NCBI GenBank assembly: GCA_021780755.1
Contig: JAJXYF010000035.1
Coordinates: forward strand, 1 to 64,000
DNA: 64,000 nt
Direction: 5' to 3'
Source of the DNA: Deltaproteobacteria bacterium
GTDB taxonomy: Bacteria; Desulfobacterota; Binatia; Binatales; Binataceae
In this document: positions 23,709 through 32,383 of the stretch, one piece after another
How positions within the stretch are numbered: the stretch's first letter is position 1
Layout: every line of letters begins with the position of its first letter
Notes under the pieces: generated by a model
Database searches by the model: none
The model's input: only the letters and a program-made list of their open reading frames with translations
What the model was told of the DNA's origin: nothing
Position numbers and translations under genes: made by a program

Positions 23709-26289
23709 GCGGCCGCTCCTCCTCTGGCTCTTGTCGGCGACGCCGCTCGTCGCCCTTCCCGGCGTCCTCGCGATGCGCACGGGACGCCCCTTCGCGGGCG
23801 CCCTCTCGGCGCTGCTCCGCAGCGCCCTGTTCGCCGCGCTCATCCTGATGCTCGCGGGCGCGCAGCTTCCCTTCAGGGCCGCGGCCCGTCGCCTCGCTCT
23901 GGTCGTCGCGATCGATCACTCCCAATCGATCGCTCCCGACCAGCGCCTCTGGATGGCGCGCCGAATCGACGCGATACGCCGCGCGCTGGACCCCCGCGAT
24001 AAGCTGGGTGTCGTCGCCTTCGGCCGCGACGCCCAGCTTATCGCCCCCCTCGGCGACCCGCGTCTGCCCACGCTGCCCGCCGCCCCGGCGGTCGACTCCA
24101 CCGCCACCGACATCGCCGGCGCCCTCACCGCCGCCGCCGGCCTGTTTCCGCCCGCCGACGAAAAGCGCATCGTCCTGCTGAGTGACGGCGTCGAAACCGA
24201 AAACCGCGCCCGCGACGAATTGCCCGCGCTCGCCGACGCCGGCGTCCGCGTCTTCACCGCCGCGCCCCCGCCCTCGGCCGTCGCGCGCGTCGCGCTCACC
24301 GCCTTCGACGCACCCGCCACCGTTCACGCCGAGACCAGTTTCGCGCTCCATCTCGATATCGCGAGCGAGGCTAATCGCCCAATCGACGCGCGTATCGGCC
24401 TGTTCGGCGAGGGCCGCGCCCTCGGCGGCCAGCAGATCCAGCTCCGCCCCGGCCTCAATCGCTTCGAACTCCCCTATCGCATCGATCAGGCCGGCGCCTA
24501 TGTCCTCAAAGCGACCCTCGAGGTCGCCCCAGATCTCGCACTCGTCAACGGCAGCGCGACCGCCGCAGTCTCCGTCGCGTCGCCGCCCAACGTCCTGCTC
24601 ATCGCCAATTCGCCGCCCGAGAGCCTGGTCAAGGCGCTCGAGCTTCGCCACTTCGCCGTCGCCAACGCCGGCCCCCACGGCCTCTCCTCCCGCGCCTCCG
24701 ATTACCTCGACTACCAGGCCGTCATCATCGCCAACGTGACCGCCGACGCGCTCGCACCCGCTGTCCAGCACGCGCTCAATCGCTACGTCGCCGATTATGG
24801 CGGCGGTTTGATCGTCACCGGTGACACCCTGCGCGATTCCAAATTTCACGGCAGCGATCTCGAAAAGACCCTGCCCATCGAGTTCCAGCCGCAGCCGCCG
24901 CCGCCGTCGCGCGAGCCGATTGCGGTTTATCTGCTGATCGATCGCTCCAACTCGATGAGCTACAACTCGCGCTTCCCCGCCGTGCGCGACGGCGAGCGCA
25001 TTCACTACGCCAAAGAAGCCGCCATCGCGCTGCTCAACCAACTCGACGATACCGACTACGCCGGCGTCATCGCCTTCGACTCCGAGCCTTACGTGCTCGG
25101 CCATCTGCGCCCCCTCGGCGAGGACCGCGACGAGGTGATCGGCCGCGTCTCGCGCCTCGCCCCCGGTGGCGGCACCGACTTCAAGGAAGCGCTCGAAATC
25201 GCCGAGCGCGAAATCCTCGCGACCGGCCTCCCGGTTCGTGAAGTGATCCTGCTCACCGACGGCGATACCAACCGGCAGTATCACGATCACGACCAGTTGC
25301 TCGCCGACTACGCCAAGCAAAACATCCCCGTCTCGACCATCCGCATCGGCCCCGACCTCGAAAACCTGCGTCTCTTGCAGGACTTCGCCAAAACTTCCGG
25401 CGGCATCTTTTACCGCGTCGAGGACATCAAGAAACTGCCCCAACTCCTCGTCCACCTGACTCACGAGGCGCAGAACTTCAAGCGCCGCAATCGCACCCAC
25501 GTCGATCTCGCCGCGCCCACCTCGATCATGAACGGCATTGCTCCCGCCGAGCTTCCGCCCATCGATTTCTTCGCGGAAACCACAGCCAAGGATGGCGCCG
25601 AAATTCCCCTGCGCATCCGCAGCCCGACGCGCACCTCGCCGCTCCTCGCCACTTGGCAGTATGAACTCGGCCGCAGCGCGGTGTTCGTCGCCGATCCCGA
25701 TTCGATGGGCTCGCTCGCGTGGATCCGATGGGACCGCTATGCCGAATTCTGGTCGCAATTGGTCAATTGGGTCGCCCGTGCCGGCGACTCCGGCCCCTTT
25801 TCGTTGCGCGTCGCCAACGCCCCCGACGGCGCCCTCACCATCGAGGCCGACAAGGCTGACCAGGTTCCGGTCAGCAATCTCTTCGCTCGCATCACCGGGC
25901 CCGGGCACGCTACCGACCTCGCGATGTCCCAGATCGGGCCTACGCTCTATCGCGGCGAGACCGCCCCGATGGCCGCGGGCAAGTACGTCGTCACCCTCAT
26001 GATCAAGGCGGGCGATACCGAACGCGTCCTGATGCGCCGGGATGTCGCGGTGGCCGGTGGCGAGTCCGCCAATAGCGCCGAACTCCGTCTCCAACCGCCC
26101 AATCTGTCGTTGCTGCGTGAAATCGCCGCGCAGACCGGCGGCCGGTTCGATGCGAGCGTCGCCCGCCTCACTCATCCCAATGGAGCTACCGTAACCGATT
26201 ACCGCTCGATCGATTCGATCCTCGGGCCGCTTGCGATTTTCCTGTTACTCGCGGAAGTCTTCGTACGCCGCCGCCTTCTCGGCGATTAA
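23701..26289 (+). CDS. Large membrane protein with two vWA domains
   Basis: An 862 aa protein. It has N-terminal helices (about 5-25 and 32-55), then a first vWA domain with MIDAS DHSQSI (about 72-77). A middle segment resembles a glutamine-amidotransferase-like fold (VLLIANSPPESLVKALE, YVADYGGGLIVTGD). A second vWA follows, with MIDAS DRSNSM (about 416-421) and the supporting EVILLTDGDTN. A C-terminal helix (SILGPLAIFLLLAEVFV) ends near the terminus with RRRLLGD. Both MIDAS sites look intact. It is the last gene of the MoxR operon and overlaps BatA by eight bases. A long antisense open frame here is a composition artefact. Confidence 0.9.
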   Translation: MFERPLLLWLLSATPLVALPGVLAMRTGRPFAGALSALLRSALFAALILMLAGAQLPFRAAARRLALVVAIDHSQSIAPDQRLWMARRIDAIRRALDPRDKLGVVAFGRDAQLIAPLGDPRLPTLPAAPAVDSTATDIAGALTAAAGLFPPADEKRIVLLSDGVETENRARDELPALADAGVRVFTAAPPPSAVARVALTAFDAPATVHAETSFALHLDIASEANRPIDARIGLFGEGRALGGQQIQLRPGLNRFELPYRIDQAGAYVLKATLEVAPDLALVNGSATAAVSVASPPNVLLIANSPPESLVKALELRHFAVANAGPHGLSSRASDYLDYQAVIIANVTADALAPAVQHALNRYVADYGGGLIVTGDTLRDSKFHGSDLEKTLPIEFQPQPPPPSREPIAVYLLIDRSNSMSYNSRFPAVRDGERIHYAKEAAIALLNQLDDTDYAGVIAFDSEPYVLGHLRPLGEDRDEVIGRVSRLAPGGGTDFKEALEIAEREILATGLPVREVILLTDGDTNRQYHDHDQLLADYAKQNIPVSTIRIGPDLENLRLLQDFAKTSGGIFYRVEDIKKLPQLLVHLTHEAQNFKRRNRTHVDLAAPTSIMNGIAPAELPPIDFFAETTAKDGAEIPLRIRSPTRTSPLLATWQYELGRSAVFVADPDSMGSLAWIRWDRYAEFWSQLVNWVARAGDSGPFSLRVANAPDGALTIEADKADQVPVSNLFARITGPGHATDLAMSQIGPTLYRGETAPMAAGKYVVTLMIKAGDTERVLMRRDVAVAGGESANSAELRLQPPNLSLLREIAAQTGGRFDASVARLTHPNGATVTDYRSIDSILGPLAIFLLLAEVFVRRRLLGD

Positions 26290-26454
26290 CGCAAACGACG
26301 CATTCGCCTGCCGAAGGCGGGGATGGAGTGCTAGACCCATCGGTTCGATTCGGGCCGAACCGTGGGCGATATTTGCGCCGCATCGCCCCGGGGCGTTGCG
26401 AGCGGCGATCAATGATGAGGTTTCAACAGGGCGCAGCCTGCATTTCCAGCCAAC

Positions 26455-26533
26455 GGGAAGTCTGAAACCTCCGCCAGATCTCAGTCTCCTGAAACCTATG
26501 GTTCCACGTTTTTCGACGACTTCTTTTCACCCC
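26455..26533. repeat. Dispersed intergenic repeat, copy B
   Basis: It begins GGGAAGTCTGAAACCT, identical to the left arm of the hairpin at 7366. It then continues through CTCAGTCTCCTGAAACC to ACTTCTTTTCACC, which matches copy C at 15301-15370. It lies between the convergent vWA and HTH genes. The stem is imperfect here. It links copies A and C into one family. Confidence 0.65.
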
Positions 26534-26579
26534 TTTCTTCTCTGCGAAGGGGCCGGGGGCCAAGTCTCCGCCCGCCGTC

Positions 26580-26786
26580 TCAGTTGGCGTTGCGCAGCTC
26601 TTCAAGCGCGGCGGCACCCTGATGGAGCCGCCATTCGTCGATCGCCTCGACGTTGAAGCGCCAGTCGCTGCCGATCTTGAATCCCGGCAGTTGTCCCTTT
26701 TTGAGCAGCCGATAAATCGTCGAGCGATGGACCCGCAGATAATCCGAAAGTTCGCTCACGGTTAAAACCTTGGTGTCTGCCAACAT
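26580..26786 (-). CDS. Excisionase/MerR_17-type helix-turn-helix protein
   Basis: A 68 aa DNA-binding protein: VLTVSELSDYLRVHRSTIYRLLKK then QLPGFKIGSDWRFNVEAIDEWR. It is the minimal excisionase-type HTH with wing. It is a near-duplicate of the protein at 3496-3744. The AAGGA ribosome-binding site lies just before ATG 26786. No recombinase is nearby, so it is likely a transcription regulator, possibly of the divergent region on its left or of its own promoter. Confidence 0.85.
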   Translation of the reverse strand: MLADTKVLTVSELSDYLRVHRSTIYRLLKKGQLPGFKIGSDWRFNVEAIDEWRLHQGAAALEELRNAN

Positions 26787-27292
26787 ATCGTTCTGGTTCC
26801 TTGGTAAATTTGTGGGGGCCTTCAGCCTTCCAACTTAAACAGCTTCTCTCGCAATACTCTTGCGGGCTCTCGCATGCGCAATTACACCAACTTCGAAGCT
26901 TTGCTCCCGGACCGCCGGTTCCTCCAACCCTAGACCCAAAGGCCAATTCGTTGTCGATTCCGGAGGAATGCGGCGGGAGCGGCGCACGTCCAGATGCTGT
27001 TATTCCTTATGACGCTATAGTCGGCAAATTTATTCACGCCAATTATCGTGGTATCGGCCGCAACGAGCTGGCACCGCCTCTTCCATCACCTTACCTTATC
27101 TTTATTCACTTTAAAAGGTCAATTTCCTTAAATGAGTTTCCAATTCTTCCGCGGATCCTTTTTCTTCTTCGCATTTCTCTGACTCGTCGCCGCGACCATA
27201 CTACTAAAGATGGAGAACTGTGCGTAGCGCAGCTCTCTCATCCTCGGCCAAGCAAATTTTGACTGATCGCGTTATGATTCTGGGGCAACGCA
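26787..27292. other. AT-richer intergenic stretch
   Basis: About 500 bases with lower GC than the surroundings, especially 27000-27180. TTATTCACG (27030-27038) and TTATTCACT (27102-27110) each differ from the DnaA-box form TTATNCACA only at the last base. A small hairpin, CTGTGC-GTA-GCGCAG, lies near 27219. A forward open frame (26801-27262) has no ribosome-binding site and atypical codons, so I do not call it. Confidence 0.35.
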
Positions 27293-27439
27293 ATGAAGCC
27301 GCAGCAGCTTGATTTCAATCTCTATGACGACCCAACCTCGGCCTGGTTTCGCACAGCGTTGCATCGTCGCCGCAAAAACCTGATGCCGTCCGCTCTCCGC
27401 AGCGCCGCTGCCCCCGGTATTTGTCCGCGATGCTCTTAA
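27293..27439 (+). CDS. Possible small protein, 48 aa
   Basis: An open frame from ATG 27293 (MKPQQLDFNLYDDP...) to TAA at 27437, ending GICPRCS with a CxxC motif. Codon use fits the genome. Its end overlaps the ATG of the next gene by ten bases, suggesting translational coupling. The ribosome-binding site is weak (TGGGGCAACGC). No family is recognised. Confidence 0.35.
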   Translation: MKPQQLDFNLYDDPTSAWFRTALHRRRKNLMPSALRSAAAPGICPRCS

Positions 27440-28026
27440 CTCCGGGCGATTACCGCTATGAAATTCGCCGCGACGGCGCCGTCATCGCCGTCGAGCAGGA
27501 ACGTTATGCCGCCGGCGCGATCACCGGCGAGCGCCGCACCACCGATGGCGCCAACACCCATCAGGTTGACGCCGTCCTCGACGCCGATAACGTCACGCGC
27601 GTAAGCGTCCGATACAATCGCGGGCTTTTCAAACGTACCGCTGTTTATGACGCCGACGACGAAATTCTGCGCGGCAGCGTCAGCGCCGTCGCCGGACACA
27701 ACGAGGTCGTCGTCAAACTCGGCCGCTTCCGCGAAATCGACGCCGACCTTGTCCTGTTCCGCGCGCTGATTCTCGCACACATTCGCGCCCGCGGGCAGTT
27801 CCGATGGACCGGCAGAGTCGCCATCATCGATCCCAATACGCTGGTCGCTGCCGCGCTCAAACAAAACTGCCGCCGCCGCGACGACGCGGGGCTGCGATGG
27901 GCCTGGGAAGCCCGGATGGGCGATGCGGACGAGATCGAACTCGACAGCGCGGGCCGCATCGTCCGCCAACGCGACAGTTGGGGCATCGACAAGGTGCTGG
28001 TCGATTTCGTGCCCGCGGCCGGCTGA
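27430..28026 (+). CDS. Hypothetical protein, 198 aa
   Basis: A soluble protein with alternating beta-like segments (YRYEIRRDGAVIAVEQERY, HQVDAVLDADNVTRVSVRYNRG, KRTAVYDADDEILRG). It ends in a stretch with EIELDSAGRIVRQRDSWGI. The composition suggests a beta-barrel or lipocalin-like fold, but I recognise no family. ATG 27430 is preferred over TTG 27421. The small ORF upstream overlaps its start. There is no signal peptide, so it is probably cytosolic. Confidence 0.65.
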   Translation: MLLTPGDYRYEIRRDGAVIAVEQERYAAGAITGERRTTDGANTHQVDAVLDADNVTRVSVRYNRGLFKRTAVYDADDEILRGSVSAVAGHNEVVVKLGRFREIDADLVLFRALILAHIRARGQFRWTGRVAIIDPNTLVAAALKQNCRRRDDAGLRWAWEARMGDADEIELDSAGRIVRQRDSWGIDKVLVDFVPAAG

Positions 28027-28236
28027 TTTCGCTCCCCGCACGGATCCAATGCCAGCATCGCCGCAGGCTCTCCCGCACTCGGCGCGGTAACCAAGGCGTT
28101 GTCACTCTGAACGAAGTGAACGAGTCTCGGATTCCGGAATTCTTCGGAGCGTTTGAAGCGTGAGGTCTCCAACCCCGGAAACGCTGCTTACGCGCCCGCG
28201 AGAGGGTCTCAACGGAATCGCCCGCAAAGAGCGCGG

Positions 28237-28584
28237 CTAGGCCGCGGCTTTCTCGCGTGGCATCTTGCAATCGCCGTCGAACACCGCGCCTTCATTCAAT
28301 ACCAGGCTCGGCGTGCTGATCGTGCAGCGCAGATGCGCCGTCGCCAGCACCTCGATCCGCTCGCGCGCGATCAATTCGCCGCTCACCGATCCGGCGATCG
28401 TGATCCGGGTCGCCGCGATCCGCGCCGTCACCACCGCACCCTGCGCAATCACGATCTCGTCACCCGTGATCTCGCCCTCCGCCTCGCCCTCAATCTTCGT
28501 GGGCGATTTGAAGTTGAGCTTGCCGGAGACCTTGGTGCCTTTGCCAATACGAGACTGAAATGCGCTTTCGTCGAGAACTGCCAT
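28237..28584 (-). CDS. Bactofilin (polymer-forming cytoskeletal protein)
   Basis: A 115 aa DUF583 protein. Hydrophobic turns repeat every 17-18 residues (GKGTKVSGKLNF, KIEGEAEGEITG, VTARIAATRITIAGSVSGEL, EVLATAHLRCTISTPSLVLNEGAVFDG), giving the right-handed beta-helix that polymerises into filaments. The N- and C-terminal tails are short. Bactofilins scaffold cell-shape, stalk or polarity functions and often pair with M23 peptidases; none is adjacent here. ATG 28584 (MAVLDES) removes a 23-residue basic leader of the longer frame. Confidence 0.9.
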   Translation of the reverse strand: MAVLDESAFQSRIGKGTKVSGKLNFKSPTKIEGEAEGEITGDEIVIAQGAVVTARIAATRITIAGSVSGELIARERIEVLATAHLRCTISTPSLVLNEGAVFDGDCKMPREKAAA

Positions 28585-28814
28585 GCGACCCACCCCTTGA
28601 GCGTGCGACCGGATTCGACGAGAAATGATGACGGGAAATCGGCTATGGAGCAATCACCGCAACCGAGAGTAGTCAACACCTCTCGGAACCAATCAACACG
28701 GCCAGTACGTCAGGCGAGGCTGCGAGCCGAGCTAAGTCCGCGACGTGCGCATGAAAGTTCGAGCCTGCGAAGAGTGTTGCTCTTTGGCCAGGATTGACTA
28801 CGCATAGGTCAGAA

Positions 28815-29243
28815 ATGGGCGAAAATGCGATGGGTGGCACCAGTCTGGTCTGCCTCATTCTCGCGATAGGAATTGCCGCCGGATGCAATCGGCGAACACC
28901 CGTCGCCACACCCTCGCCTTCGCCGTATCCGACACCATCGTCGGCGCCGGAAAGCCCGTCCGGCGCCAACCTCGATTCAGGCGTTTATGGATTCGCGGGC
29001 GCGCGTATTGCGGAGGGTTCGCAAGAGGGCGTTATCGGCGAATGTATCTGGGTCTTCGACGAAAGCGACGCTCGTCAGATCGCCAAGGGCGAATGCGCCG
29101 CGGCCGAGCCGGGCCGTTTCCGGCTTCCGCTGCAGCCGGGCAAGTACGTCATCCACGGCCCCGGCGGCAACCATCCGATCGAGGTTAAACGCGGGCAGTG
29201 GACCCAGGTGACGTCGCTGGTCAATCTGCCGCTCGCGCCGTGA
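28815..29243 (+). CDS. Putative lipoprotein
   Basis: About 142 aa. The signal sequence MGGTSLVCLILAIGIAAGC ends in a lipobox (IAAGC), so the mature protein should be lipid-anchored. A Pro/Ser/Thr linker (TPSPSPYPTPSSAPESP) leads to a small beta-rich domain of about 85 residues (GVYGFAGARI, GKYVIHGPGGNHPIEVKRGQWTQV). The end resembles a carboxypeptidase-regulatory-like sandwich, but the match is weak. The start is uncertain between 28815 and 28830. It is monocistronic. Confidence 0.72.
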   Translation: MGENAMGGTSLVCLILAIGIAAGCNRRTPVATPSPSPYPTPSSAPESPSGANLDSGVYGFAGARIAEGSQEGVIGECIWVFDESDARQIAKGECAAAEPGRFRLPLQPGKYVIHGPGGNHPIEVKRGQWTQVTSLVNLPLAP

Positions 29244-29311
29244 CCGCCGAGTGCCGGTCGCGTTCCGGCCAAGTTCTGGCATGCGTTCCATCAACCGGGT
29301 AATTTCGACGG

Positions 29312-30082
29312 ATGCTTGATTTCAGCCACAAGGTCGCGCTGATCACCGGCGGTACGCGCGGACTCGGACGCGCGATCGCGATGACACTCGCACGCGGCGG
29401 CGCGACGATCGCGCTCAACTATCGGCGCGACGAAGCGAGCGCGACGCGCACACTCGACGAGGTTCGCGCACTCGCCCCGCGATCGATCCTGGTCAAGGCC
29501 GACATGGAGGACGACGCGCAGGTGCGCGCGCTGGTCGAGAGCGTGGGCAAGCAGCTCGGACGGCTCGATATCCTGGTCGTCAACGCGGCGGCCACGGCCT
29601 TCAAACCGCTGCTCGCGATCAAGCCGCACCATCTGACCCGCACCTTCAATCTGAGCGTCGGCGGCTTCGTCGCCGCGGTGCAGGAGGCGAGCAAGTTAAT
29701 GGGCGACGGCGGGCGTATCCTGATGATCTCCGGGATCGATTCGATGCGCTATCTGCCGGGCCACGGCGTGCTCGGCGCGGCGAAGGCCGCGATGGAAGCG
29801 ATGGTGCGCGACTTCGCCTTCGAACTCGGCCCGCGCGGCATCACGGTCAACGGCGTCAACTTCGGGATGATCGACAGCGACTCGTCGCGGATCTACTTCG
29901 CCGGCGACTTCGATCGCGCGGTCAAGGTGACGGCGGAGCGCACCGCGCTCAAGCGCCTGCCGGAACTCGACGAAGTGGCTTCGGTGGTCGCACTGCTGTG
30001 CACGCCCGAGGCCCGCTACCTGACCGCCCAGATCATCATGGTTGACGGCGGCCTGACGCTCGCGTCCCCTCTCGCCGAGTAA
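29312..30082 (+). CDS. SDR-family oxidoreductase, FabL-like enoyl-ACP reductase branch
   Basis: A 256 aa SDR. The cofactor loop is TGGTRGLGRA, and NYRRDE suggests NADPH. The segment SMRYLPGHGVLGAAKAAMEA aligns with Bacillus FabL (SIRYLENY...SKAALEAL). The usual YxxxK Tyr is Leu here, and the second FabL Tyr (of the Y-x6-K motif) is His, leaving only the Tyr of RYL and the Lys. VDGGLTL closes the fold. It could reduce enoyl-ACP or enoyl-CoA, but the missing Tyr makes the activity uncertain. It stands on the plus strand, 56 bases before the cupin gene. Confidence 0.85.
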   Translation: MLDFSHKVALITGGTRGLGRAIAMTLARGGATIALNYRRDEASATRTLDEVRALAPRSILVKADMEDDAQVRALVESVGKQLGRLDILVVNAAATAFKPLLAIKPHHLTRTFNLSVGGFVAAVQEASKLMGDGGRILMISGIDSMRYLPGHGVLGAAKAAMEAMVRDFAFELGPRGITVNGVNFGMIDSDSSRIYFAGDFDRAVKVTAERTALKRLPELDEVASVVALLCTPEARYLTAQIIMVDGGLTLASPLAE

Positions 30083-30138
30083 CCCCAACGGGCATACGCT
30101 TGGATAGGGTGACGGTTCTGTCGCTGGAGGTGTGAGTC

Positions 30139-30504
30139 ATGGCGGACGCAGCGAAATCCGAGTGGACCGCGGGTCATCCCGTAAACGGCATCGCGAGCCT
30201 CAAAATCGCCGACGAAATCGCCCGCCTCAAACGCGGGCCGCAATGGGTCGCGGGCGATCGCGTCGCGGAATCGCTGGCCAAGAATTCGGAGCTCAGTGTC
30301 ACTCTGTTGCTTCTGAAGCATGGCGCCATGCTCAAGGAACATCGCGCGCGCGGCACGGTGGCGTTGACGATCGTGACGGGATCGATTCGCCTGAACGGCG
30401 CGACCCTCGGCGCGGGAACGGTCGCCGTAATCGACCGCGAGGCGCCGCATGCGGTCGAGGCGATCGAGGAAAGCGCCCTGTTACTAACCGCGGTCCTGAA
30501 GTAG
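30139..30504 (+). CDS. Small cupin-domain protein
   Basis: A 121 aa protein with a single cupin-like barrel: SVTLLLLKHGAMLKEHRARGTVALTIVTGSIRLNGATLGAGTVAVIDREAPHAVEAIEESALLLT. The first motif has only two of the expected metal-binding His/Glu positions (KHGAMLKEH), and the second keeps PHAVEA, so metal binding is possible. Such proteins often serve as sensors or anti-sigma-like modules. GGAGG lies about 12 bases before ATG 30139. It probably forms a unit with the FabL-like gene. Confidence 0.75.
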   Translation: MADAAKSEWTAGHPVNGIASLKIADEIARLKRGPQWVAGDRVAESLAKNSELSVTLLLLKHGAMLKEHRARGTVALTIVTGSIRLNGATLGAGTVAVIDREAPHAVEAIEESALLLTAVLK

Positions 30505-30514
30505 GTGCCGCAGG

Positions 30515-31312
30515 TTACACGCGGCAGAGCAGGCCGCCGTCAACCGCGATCGATTCGCCGGTGACGAAGCCGGCGGCGGGCGACACCAGGTAGAGCAGCG
30601 CGCCGGCGATCTCTTCGGGCTTGAGCAGACGCCGATAGGGCAGGTACTTGATGAGCTTATCGCTGAAGTCGCCCGGTTCGAGCGCGATGCTGCCCTCCTC
30701 CGCGGTCCATCCGCATTCGAGCAGGTTCAGCCGGATACCGCGCCGCGCCCATTCCAGCGCGAGTGCGCGGACCAGATTGCGCACGGCGCCCTTGGCCGCG
30801 CAGTAGAGCGTCGCGTTGGGAACACCGCGCTCCGCCAGTACCGAATTGATGTTGACGATGACGCCGCCGCCGCGCTGGAGCATCACGCGCCCAGCCTCCT
30901 GAAACGCCATCCAGGCGGTCTTGAAATTGTTTTCGAAGACCCGGTCGTAAGCCGAATCGTCGGCGGTTTCGGCCGGTCCGTAGAGCGGTTCGTCAAGCGC
31001 GGTGACGAGGATATCGAGGCCGCCTAATTTGGTCACGGCGAGATCGACGGTGGCGCTCAAATCGGCGCGCAGCGCCGCGCGCTGCACCTGGATCAAGGCC
31101 TTGGACCCGATGGCTTCGAGCGTCTTGGCAACTTCCTTGAGCGCAACTTCGGTGCCGGCGTCCTGCGACGCGATCAGCACCCGCGCGCCGGCCTCGGCTA
31201 GCGTGATCGCAGCGACCCGGCCGAGCGGATTCTCGGCGCCGATGACCAGCGCGGCCTTACCGTTGAGCGCAAAATCCTTCAATCCTTCGGGGAGCGTCTT
31301 CGTGTCCGCCAT
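30515..31312 (-). CDS. Short-chain dehydrogenase/reductase
   Basis: A 265 aa SDR. The cofactor loop is atypical (VIGAENPLGRVAA instead of TGxxxGxG). The catalytic Ser (NINSVLAE) and YCAAKGAV (Tyr, Lys) are present, and VDGGLLCRV closes the fold. ATG 31312 has AAGGA about seven bases upstream, which decides against the longer frame. The gene lies 59 bases after another SDR on the same strand, so the two are probably co-transcribed. The substrate is unknown. Confidence 0.88.
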   Translation of the reverse strand: MADTKTLPEGLKDFALNGKAALVIGAENPLGRVAAITLAEAGARVLIASQDAGTEVALKEVAKTLEAIGSKALIQVQRAALRADLSATVDLAVTKLGGLDILVTALDEPLYGPAETADDSAYDRVFENNFKTAWMAFQEAGRVMLQRGGGVIVNINSVLAERGVPNATLYCAAKGAVRNLVRALALEWARRGIRLNLLECGWTAEEGSIALEPGDFSDKLIKYLPYRRLLKPEEIAGALLYLVSPAAGFVTGESIAVDGGLLCRV

Positions 31313-31371
31313 TGCTATCCTTAAATGGCCGTCCGCACGGCCTGCCACCTTGTCGTGTTAGGGCGCTCGCC

Positions 31372-32166
31372 TTACGCGGGGTTGCCGGGCGCGACGCCGG
31401 TCGGGACGACGCCGCCGGCCAAGCCGCCGCCGTCGATTATGATCATTTCGCCGTTGACATGATTGGACGCGTCGGAGGCAAGAAAGATCGCGAGCGGGCC
31501 AACGTCCTCGTCCTGTCCGGGGCGTCCGATCGGAATGAACTTGCCGCCCTTGAAGAACTTCATCATCGCCTCGTTGTGCGGAAAGATGCCGGGCACGATG
31601 CAGTTGGTCTGGATATGGTGGTCGGCGTAGGTCAGCGCGAGCGATCGCGTGAGCTGGAGCACCGCGCCCTTTGAGCATGCGTACATATAGTTATGTTTAC
31701 CGCCGCGAAGGCCGTAGCCGGAGGCGACGTTGATGATCTTGCCGCGCTTGGCCGCGACCATGTGCGGGATCACGGCACGCGCGCAGTAGAACTGGCTCGA
31801 GAGGTTAACGTCGATGCCGCGATGCCATTCCTCGTCGGTGATCTGTTCGATCGGCTTGCCGAACGAGTCCTCGCCGATGCCCGCGTTGTTGACCATCACG
31901 TCGATCCGGCCGAACTCCTTGATGGCCGCCGCGACCATCGCGTTGCATTGGTCGGACTTGCCGACGTCGGTTGGCACCGTGAGGCATTTGCGGCCGATGT
32001 TGCGAACCAGCGCGGCGGTCTCGTCGAGTTGGGCAACGGTGCGCGCCGCGGCGACGATATCGGCGCCGCAATTGGCAAAACGCACCGCCATCGCACGGCC
32101 CAGCCCGCGTCCGCCGCCGGTGATCACGACGACCTTGCCATCGAGTTTGAAGCTGTCGAGAATCAT
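31372..32166 (-). CDS. Short-chain dehydrogenase/reductase
   Basis: A 264 aa classical SDR with TGGGRGLGRAMA (cofactor), VNNAGIGED, catalytic Ser in NVASGYG, YACSKGAVL (Tyr, Lys) and C-terminal IDGGGLAGG. AAARTVAQ after beta-2 fits NADP. GAGGAGA lies about 11 bases before ATG 32166, which supports this start over the longer frame. It is first of a two-SDR unit with the gene at 30515. The reaction is probably interconversion of a hydroxyacyl and a ketoacyl substrate; the details cannot be read. Confidence 0.93.
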   Translation of the reverse strand: MILDSFKLDGKVVVITGGGRGLGRAMAVRFANCGADIVAAARTVAQLDETAALVRNIGRKCLTVPTDVGKSDQCNAMVAAAIKEFGRIDVMVNNAGIGEDSFGKPIEQITDEEWHRGIDVNLSSQFYCARAVIPHMVAAKRGKIINVASGYGLRGGKHNYMYACSKGAVLQLTRSLALTYADHHIQTNCIVPGIFPHNEAMMKFFKGGKFIPIGRPGQDEDVGPLAIFLASDASNHVNGEMIIIDGGGLAGGVVPTGVAPGNPA

Positions 32167-32383
32167 TTCAGTGGTCTCCTCGGCGGTCCGTGCGTGCACG
32201 CCTCATTTCGGCGGCGCCGACGGCATCCGCGCTGCGGCCTCCTCACCTAACTTTACACTGGGCGTCTGATTTGCACAGGTCATCGTTGACTGGAAAACCG
32301 TCCGACGGCCTGACGGGCCGGCCGGGATAGCGCTTTTGACGGGGTGCGCATGGGCGGTATATCGTTCAGGCGAGGTCGCCGCC

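Noticed and set aside
23662-26175. 837-codon minus-strand open frame antisense to the double-vWA gene
   Set aside because: Its translation is a Gly/Glu/Ala-rich shadow without domains, while the plus strand has clear vWA motifs and operon overlaps. Long antisense frames are expected in GC-rich DNA with strong third-position bias.
26801-27262. 153-codon plus-strand frame in the gap after the HTH gene
   Set aside because: Codon use is unlike the genome, there is no ribosome-binding site, and the translation resembles no protein; treated as intergenic.
26787-27292. Chromosomal replication origin
   Set aside because: Two near-consensus DnaA boxes and a skew change are suggestive, but there is no dnaA, dnaN or box cluster, and the skew change fades after about 20 kb.
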